Shown here: positions 59,541 to 64,000 of the stretch, one piece after another
How positions within the stretch are numbered: position 1 is the stretch's first letter
Layout: every line of letters begins with the position of its first letter
Assembly (NCBI RefSeq): GCF_003259845.1
Contig: NZ_QLMJ01000008.1
Span: 272,419-336,418 of the forward strand
Length of the DNA: 64,000 bases
DNA from: Actinoplanes lutulentus
Lineage (GTDB): Bacteria > Actinomycetota > Actinomycetes > Mycobacteriales > Micromonosporaceae
Direction of reading: 5' to 3'
Translations under genes and position numbers: made by a program
The notes under the pieces: model-generated
Databases searched by the model: none
What the model saw: the letters and a program-made list of their open reading frames with translations, nothing else
What the model was told of the DNA's origin: nothing

Positions 59541-60359
59541 GTGAACGTGGCGACTGTGACTGACCAGGTTGATGCGCTGCAACTGCCACCCAGCCTCTCT
59601 TCCGAGCACCGGGACGTACTCGCAGACTTGGTGCGTCGCAACGAAGCGGACTACGGAGAGAATATCGTGGGACTGGTCTTGTCCGGCTCAGCAGGTCGAG
59701 GCATGGCGACGGAGAAATCGGATCTCGATGTCTTCACCGTGCTCGCCGACACCGGTGGCCGCGGACCCCAGACGAGCCGTTCCGCGGCGCTGGACGAGAC
59801 CATCGTCGCGATCTCTGACCTGGAGCGGGTGCCGTCATTCGGCACCGAGGGATGGTGGTACCGCTGGTCATTCGCTTGGGCGCCGGTGTTGTTGGATCGC
59901 ACCGAAGGGCGGTCGGCATCCGCGCTTCATCGGCAAGCCACGGTCACGGCCGACGAAGCCGCATCGATTCTCGTCAAACATGACCGGCTCGACGGCTGGC
60001 TCAATTTCGCCTACCGCGCTCTCAAGAACGACCGCGACGGACGCTCGCTGGAACGACGTCTGGACGCCGCAGAGTCGGTGCCTTGGCTCCTGGATGTCAT
60101 CTTCACCTTGGAAGGACGGGTGCGCCCGTACCACAAATACCTTCCCTGGGAACTCCGCCAGCACCCCCTTACCCTCTGGCGCGCCGAGGAACTGCTCGCC
60201 TTGCTGACCGCCACCCTGGATGGCGACCCATCGGCGATCCGCGCGACTTTCCAGCGTGTCGAAACGTCGTGTGCGGCATTCGACAGTCAGGTCGCGATCC
60301 CCGTACTCACGCCTGTCATCGAAAGCTGGGGCGACGAGTTGCAGATTCTGAGGGACTGA
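59541..60359 (+). CDS. Nucleotidyltransferase-domain protein
   Basis: About 272 residues from GTG 59541 (ribosome site CCAGGGG). The Pol-beta-type motif GSAGRGMATEKSDLDVFTV (GS followed by DxD) marks a nucleotidyltransferase; the helical C-terminal half (DGWLNFAYRALKNDR, LEGRVRPYHKYLPWEL) resembles aminoglycoside adenylyltransferases. It could modify a drug, or be the antitoxin-type or regulatory NTase found in accessory islands. Starts the lower-GC accessory stretch. Confidence 0.82.
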   Translation: MNVATVTDQVDALQLPPSLSSEHRDVLADLVRRNEADYGENIVGLVLSGSAGRGMATEKSDLDVFTVLADTGGRGPQTSRSAALDETIVAISDLERVPSFGTEGWWYRWSFAWAPVLLDRTEGRSASALHRQATVTADEAASILVKHDRLDGWLNFAYRALKNDRDGRSLERRLDAAESVPWLLDVIFTLEGRVRPYHKYLPWELRQHPLTLWRAEELLALLTATLDGDPSAIRATFQRVETSCAAFDSQVAIPVLTPVIESWGDELQILRD

Positions 60360-60448
60360 AACGACGCGGCTCGGGCGCGTGGCATCGTGGGGATCAATAA
60401 CCGTGGGAGGGTGCCCACGCCGCCGCGCGACCGCTGGGAGAGGTGAGC

Positions 60449-60880
60449 ATGGTCGAGGCGCGTACCGTTCGAACCTTGGTGGCCGTGGCAGGCTTTCTTG
60501 TCCAGGAGTTCGTGGAGGTGCCGCATCTGCCGTCCCCTATGGCGGCGTGGAAGCCCTTCATATTGGCCTCGGCTACGCCATTGATGCGGATCTCTTACGA
60601 CGACGCCGACCATGACGATCAGCTGGATCGCGCGTGGTGGGACCTCAGCTCACACAGCGGCACGCTTGACTCAGCCGGCACGGTATTGCTCTCTGTCGAG
60701 GGGGCAGGTGGCCTACCTTGGCTGCAGGCTCAGGTGAGTAGGAAGCCACCGCGTGCTAGCGCGATTGGATTGCCCGGCCATGACATCGGGTTTGTTGCGT
60801 TGTCAGTCGATGGCGAGGCCAGCATTAGGGTGACCAGCGAGGAGTGGGAAACGTGGATTTTCTCCAACCCGCCCCCGTGA
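60449..60880 (+). CDS. Hypothetical protein (143 residues)
   Basis: Starts at ATG 60449 behind GGGAGAGG; a GTG at 60443 is also possible. No family recognised. It reads as a soluble alpha/beta protein with an acidic centre (YDDADHDDQLDRAWWDLSSH) and a C-terminal strand pair (SVDGEASIRVTSEEWETWIF). Base composition is clearly lower in GC than the operons to its left, fitting acquisition with the neighbouring accessory genes. Immunity-like small proteins have this size. Confidence 0.5.
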   Translation: MVEARTVRTLVAVAGFLVQEFVEVPHLPSPMAAWKPFILASATPLMRISYDDADHDDQLDRAWWDLSSHSGTLDSAGTVLLSVEGAGGLPWLQAQVSRKPPRASAIGLPGHDIGFVALSVDGEASIRVTSEEWETWIFSNPPP

Positions 60881-60902
60881 GCGATTGCTAAGCAAATGGA
60901 TG

Positions 60903-61379
60903 TCAGCTGCGGAGTCTGCGCCAACCCTGCGTGACGAGATCAGCGAAGGCGATCGCCGCGAGCGTCCAGCCGGCAATTCGTAGCACCAGGTTGTTGTGAT
61001 TCGCGGCGAACCCGAGGCCGACGACGACGTAGGCGAGGTCGGCCCACCATGGGAACATTCCTCCGCTTCGAGGGGCAGCAGTCACCTGCTTGAACGGATC
61101 CCGGCCGATCGCGCTGTCAAACGCCGTACCCAACTGGATTCGGCTGAACTCGCCGCGTCGTACCGCGTCGGCGACCTTCGGCATCACGTTTGCTGCGTTC
61201 GCCAGTTCGGCTTCCGAGAGGGTGGCTGCCAAAGGGCGTGGCGGACCGGTCCGCAGGGTCAGCTCGACCATCCCGCCAGCAATCCCCGAGACACCCCACA
61301 CATCATCCTGGAGATAGTCCCATCGACAACTTTCACGGCGATCCGGCACGGTAGAACAGTAACGTCCCTTGGCATCCAC
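60903..61379 (-). CDS. Hypothetical protein with C-terminal membrane helices
   Basis: 158 residues from GTG. The N-terminal two thirds are soluble (SEAELANAANVMPKVADAVR, RRGEFSRIQLG), and the C-terminus has two hydrophobic segments (WADLAYVVVGLGFAANH; LVLRIAGWTLAAIAFADLVT) ending in a basic GWRRLRS. No family recognised. Convergent with the gene to its left (22 bases). The start is uncertain because no ribosome site is evident. Confidence 0.5.
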   Translation of the reverse strand: MDAKGRYCSTVPDRRESCRWDYLQDDVWGVSGIAGGMVELTLRTGPPRPLAATLSEAELANAANVMPKVADAVRRGEFSRIQLGTAFDSAIGRDPFKQVTAAPRSGGMFPWWADLAYVVVGLGFAANHNNLVLRIAGWTLAAIAFADLVTQGWRRLRS

Positions 61380-61421
61380 TACCGGCTACGGAGCGGCTTC
61401 CGGTCAACGCGACACGTCAGG

Positions 61422-61796
61422 TCATCCAGTGGGGTCGAGTCCGTCAACGTAGCCCACCGCGGGATCGCCAGCAGCGACTCGGACCGGATAGTTCCAGCGT
61501 CTGAGGGCCTGCGCCATTCTCGCGGCGCCTGCGGGATTGGCTGAGTGAATGATGACGACACCGACGTCGAAGGGCTGGCCCTCGAAGGCAGCCTGTTCAA
61601 GGATTTCCACGACCGGCCAGATGGTGTCATCGTCGCCCAGATCATGGTCGAGCCAGAGCTCATCGATCCGGCGGCTCCGGTGACGGTCGAGAAGCTTGAC
61701 TCCAGTTGAGCTTGTGCGAGCCACCTCGGCCGGCCGGGCGTCAACGAATGAACGTAGATCGTCGACAAGGATGATCACCGACTTGCGGTCCGTCAT
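61422..61796 (-). CDS. cREC-type (cyclic-phosphate processing receiver) domain protein
   Basis: 124 residues from ATG 61796. A receiver-like fold in which the usual acidic pair is VDD (12-13), followed by an unusual LDHDLGDDDT at 49-58 and a HSANPAGAARM motif near 94, giving an Asp/His-rich pocket. This matches the predicted cyclic-phosphate-processing receiver (cREC) described in comparative studies of nucleotide and RNA conflict systems. It would act on a small phosphate ester instead of being phosphorylated. No partner enzyme is adjacent; recognition is by memory. Confidence 0.7.
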   Translation of the reverse strand: MTDRKSVIILVDDLRSFVDARPAEVARTSSTGVKLLDRHRSRRIDELWLDHDLGDDDTIWPVVEILEQAAFEGQPFDVGVVIIHSANPAGAARMAQALRRWNYPVRVAAGDPAVGYVDGLDPTG

Positions 61797-61929
61797 CGCA
61801 CGATGATGCCTGGTCCTTCGCCGCGCCGCGATCGAATACCCGGACATGCCGCTGAGAGTGCTGGTCCACCCACGGCACCGGATTATCGCTGGCATTGATC
61901 ACGCCGAACGAGCGGTCGCCCGCTTGAAA

Positions 61930-62298
61930 TCATGAATTGCTGCGCAGGTCAGTGACCTTGCGAGGCCGGTAGCGCGTAACGGCGATGACGCACAGCAGGG
62001 CGGGCGCGAAGCTGATAGAGAACCCGAACTCCGGCCCGACCAGACCGTCCGGGCCGGCGAACCCTGTGGCGGCGCTGATCCACATGAACGCGACAAGCAG
62101 CATCGCAGATCCGAGCAGGAGCCAGAACATGCCGGCTTCGCCCGCATTCCGCCATGTCCGCCCCGTGGCCTTCACGATCGGGTTCTCGCCACGGAGCAGG
62201 ACCAGGATGCCCCGGCTGAGCAGGGCTAATCCACCCAACCCCGCGATGGCGATCTCCACAATGTGTTCCACGGACGTAGCGTAGCGATTCTCAGCCAC
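61930..62298 (-). CDS. Hypothetical small membrane protein
   Basis: 122 residues with three hydrophobic helices (VEIAIAGLGGLALLSRGILV; AGMFWLLLGSAMLLVAFMWI; GFSISFAPALLCVIAVTRY) and a basic C-terminal tail. No family recognised. Between it and the cREC gene (61797-61929) I see no complete gene; a short plus-strand frame there ending in AVARLKS at 61935 looks like a coding remnant but is too short to assign. Confidence 0.5.
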   Translation of the reverse strand: MAENRYATSVEHIVEIAIAGLGGLALLSRGILVLLRGENPIVKATGRTWRNAGEAGMFWLLLGSAMLLVAFMWISAATGFAGPDGLVGPEFGFSISFAPALLCVIAVTRYRPRKVTDLRSNS

Positions 62299-62446
62299 CT
62301 AATCGCCGCGCACGTGTCCCAGAGCCGATCTCCACAGCCGCGGTCGACTCACTCTCTTGCCGCTGATCGGGCGGGCGTCGTAGGAGGGTGCCGTAACGTT
62401 CGTGACCGCCAGATGGCGTTCGCGTCGGCGGTCATAGAGTTGCTGC

Positions 62447-63064
62447 GTGGCGACCGTGACAGAAGCCTGGATCCGGATAGAGGGCTGGCTGCACCAGCAC
62501 ACCCCGAGAAGCGGCGCCCGACTCGCCGGCCCGGCGACGTCTGACCTGATCATGGCTACGGAGGTTCAGACAGGCGTAGCTTTCCCGGCAGAGCTCGTCG
62601 AGTCCTTACTACGCCACGACGGTCTGATTGAACAGGCAAACCTGTTCCCGGAAGCAAAGCCGCTCGCCGTCAAGGAAATCAGCGAGCAGTATGAGATCCG
62701 GATGGACATCGCGCCTGACGTTGACGGCTTCACGGTCCATGCGCCCAGCGCCGAGCCTTGGTGGCACGAACTCTGGCTCCCGTTCGGCGATGCCGGTTAC
62801 GGCCTGCAAGTCATCGACATGCGACCTGGACCGCGCTGCGGACGACTAGGTATGGCGGCGACTTCCAATCCTGCGGACTTCTCAGATGGCTGGCCGTCCT
62901 TGAGCGCCTATCTGACAGCGATCGCGGACGCTCTCGAACAAGGTGGCACCGTAGGCAAGTGGCATCCGTACGTCGTCGAAGACGAAACGCTCTGGTGGGA
63001 CTTGGCCGGGAGAACGGAAGTCAATGGCGAACCACTCCGGCCAGCGCCTTCCACCGGTTCATAG
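62447..63064 (+). CDS. SMI1/KNR4 (SUKH) family protein
   Basis: 205 residues from GTG. Family features: W-RIEGWL at the N-terminus, then EVQTGVAFPAELVESLLRHD with a following GLIE, the strand LWLPFGDAGYGLQVIDMRPG, and SLSAYLTAIADALEQGG. SUKH proteins are the commonest immunity proteins of polymorphic toxin systems, though many are orphans. No toxin lies beside it. Its 3' end is 20 bases before the WapI-like frame on the same strand. Confidence 0.82.
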   Translation: MATVTEAWIRIEGWLHQHTPRSGARLAGPATSDLIMATEVQTGVAFPAELVESLLRHDGLIEQANLFPEAKPLAVKEISEQYEIRMDIAPDVDGFTVHAPSAEPWWHELWLPFGDAGYGLQVIDMRPGPRCGRLGMAATSNPADFSDGWPSLSAYLTAIADALEQGGTVGKWHPYVVEDETLWWDLAGRTEVNGEPLRPAPSTGS

Positions 63065-63084
63065 CAACGTCCTCTTCTGCCGCG

Positions 63085-63510
63085 ATGCGTGCTCGGTGCG
63101 CCGTAGGTGGTCTGCTGTGTCAGACTGCGCAGGTGCACCTCAGCGACACCGGCGGCACCCACCTGGAGCTGCGTGTCTCGGGATACCAGTTCCCCGATGC
63201 GGAGGATCCAGGCCAACGGTTCAGCTGGCATGTAATCGAGGGGAATGCCAAGGCCGGCGGTGCCTCGTGGAGCTTCCGCTATCCAGCCCTCACCTGCGAC
63301 GAGACGCCTCGAGTTTCGGTCTGGCTCCGGAAGATCGCCGATCGGTTGCCTCCTGCGAATGCCCCCGGAACTTCAACCGGCAACGCCGACACTCTCACTT
63401 TCACAGAGCCGAATCTGGCATTTGCTTGCACCGGCAGCGACCACTTCTTAGCCACGATCGGGATCAGGCGTTATCGCTGTATCCCGACAAACCCACTCAC
63501 TGAGTATGTG
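63085..63510 (+). pseudogene. WapI-type immunity-like gene, C-terminally broken
   Basis: From ATG 63085 the frame reads LRVSGYQFPDAEDPGQRFSW, WSFRYPALTCDETPRVSVWL and LTFTEPNLAFACTG, the pattern of the WapI-family immunity protein group (ligand strand, WxFRxP, FTEPNL). After about residue 125 the similarity fades, and the frame stays open to 63936, antisense to the gene at 63448-63798. A frameshift or a fusion has probably removed the normal C-terminus. The end given is where family-like sequence seems to stop. Confidence 0.5.
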
Positions 63511-63798
63511 CGGCAGCCCGGGTCGGTTGGGCCGCCAGCCGTCAGCCAGGGCGTGACGGATGCTGGCTTCAACGGTGGCCGGAGTGACCGGTCCGCTCGG
63601 CAATTGCATCCAGTTGCTCGGGTGTGCGAATGGCATCGTCACCACCAGCGTCGAGCCCGTAGCTTCGGCAAGGCCGACGGCGAAGGTGAACGCCGACCAG
63701 CCCATTGCTTGGCAATAGGTCGGTTTACGACGAATCCGCCAGCGATACGAAACGCCATCAACAGCGATCCGACGCGAGCCTTTGGTGCCCAGCGTCAT
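63448..63798 (-). CDS. Conserved hypothetical protein (116 residues)
   Basis: Opens MTLGTKGSRRIAVDGVSYRW, followed by RIRRKPTYCQAMGWSAFTFA and VTMPFAHPSNWMQLPSGPVT, then AALRHALADGW-like helix. I recognise this as a small protein widespread in actinomycetes, without known function. It overlaps the tail of the WapI-like frame on the other strand, and only one of the two can be complete there; this gene has the better-conserved sequence. A short IS-end region follows upstream. Confidence 0.7.
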   Translation of the reverse strand: MTLGTKGSRRIAVDGVSYRWRIRRKPTYCQAMGWSAFTFAVGLAEATGSTLVVTMPFAHPSNWMQLPSGPVTPATVEASIRHALADGWRPNRPGLPHILSEWVCRDTAITPDPDRG

Positions 63799-63891
63799 CG
63801 TCAGCTCCCCATCGCGGCGACGTTCGGAACGCTCAAAGTACTAGGGAAGCCGTGGGTGCTGCTACCGACTTCGGCCTGGCAAGCCAGCCGG

Positions 63892-64000
63892 CTAGGTTCT
63901 GTCCCGCGGATCATGTCCGTCAGGGACCGCGCGTAGCCAGTCAAGCATCTCGACCAGGTCGAGGGTGGCCTGGTAGTTGACGCCGAGTTTGTCGAACCTG
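63892..64000 (-). mobile_element. 3' end of an IS5-type transposase (partial)
   Basis: The minus strand from the window edge encodes RFDKLGVNYQATLDLVEMLD, then WLRAVPDGHDPRDRT and a stop at 63892-63894. This is the C-terminal end of DDE transposases of the IS5 group (RFDKLxxxYxAxLxLxxxxxWLR). The rest lies outside the window. No terminal inverted repeat could be identified in 63799-63891. It marks the right-hand boundary of the accessory stretch. Confidence 0.75.

Overview
The window is a high-GC stretch of chromosome from an actinomycete. GC-rich third codon positions, many GTG starts, four-base start/stop overlaps, Tat signals and the protein families present (LtrA, ECF42 sigma factor with a YCII partner, XRE regulator with a helical C-terminus, WapI- and SMI1-type small proteins) fit the Micromonosporaceae, for example an Actinoplanes-like organism. 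That placement is inference; no rRNA or tRNA gene is present to settle it.

0-12 kb: housekeeping and accessory metabolism. It holds an exported class A beta-lactamase-like hydrolase, a YnfA-type membrane protein, an FMN reductase, an MMPL exporter, an ECF42-type sigma factor coupled to a DGPF/YCII protein and facing a SnoaL-like protein across a long inverted repeat, a sulfotransferase, a D-2-hydroxyacid dehydrogenase, an XRE regulator and a NUDIX hydrolase. 12-23 kb: one giant secreted RHS/YD-repeat protein of about 3,260 residues with a lower-GC toxin-like tip, followed by a pentapeptide-type protein that is a candidate immunity partner. 23-29 kb: an exo-galactanase-like GH43/ricin enzyme with atypical base composition, LtrA, a PLP aminotransferase, and a divergent MFS/MarR pair that appears to have lost both 5' ends and the promoter region between them.

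29-47 kb: a TetR/FAD-monooxygenase pair with two clear operators, hemerythrin, a five-gene MoxR/DUF58/DUF4350/DUF4129 operon, a receiver-only response regulator, an AlkZ-like DNA glycosylase, a TetR/SDR pair, an MFS exporter and a secreted subtilase. Three intergenic stretches (31.97-32.41, 41.06-41.49 and 46.79-46.91 kb) carry tandem hairpin arrays with 60-, 61- and 63-bp periods; the 63-bp family occurs at two loci about 5.4 kb apart.

47-49 kb: the strongest candidate for an unusual system, a three-gene operon of EACC1, EAD1-caspase and a GNAT-like protein. It matches the effector module of the EAD/EACC conflict systems predicted in multicellular bacteria. 49-56 kb: a Tat-exported beta-carbonic anhydrase, then a mannan-utilisation locus (GH2 beta-mannosidase, ROK regulator, GH5 mannanase with CBM2 under a consensus promoter and CebR-like operator) that includes a LacI-type protein without its DNA-binding domain. 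56-59.5 kb: an RHH regulator under a perfect palindrome, then DUF4097 and a DrrAB-like ABC exporter. 59.5-64 kb: a mosaic of small accessory genes (nucleotidyltransferase, cREC-like receiver, SMI1/KNR4, WapI-like remnant, small membrane proteins), cut at the window edge by the 3' end of an IS5-type transposase.
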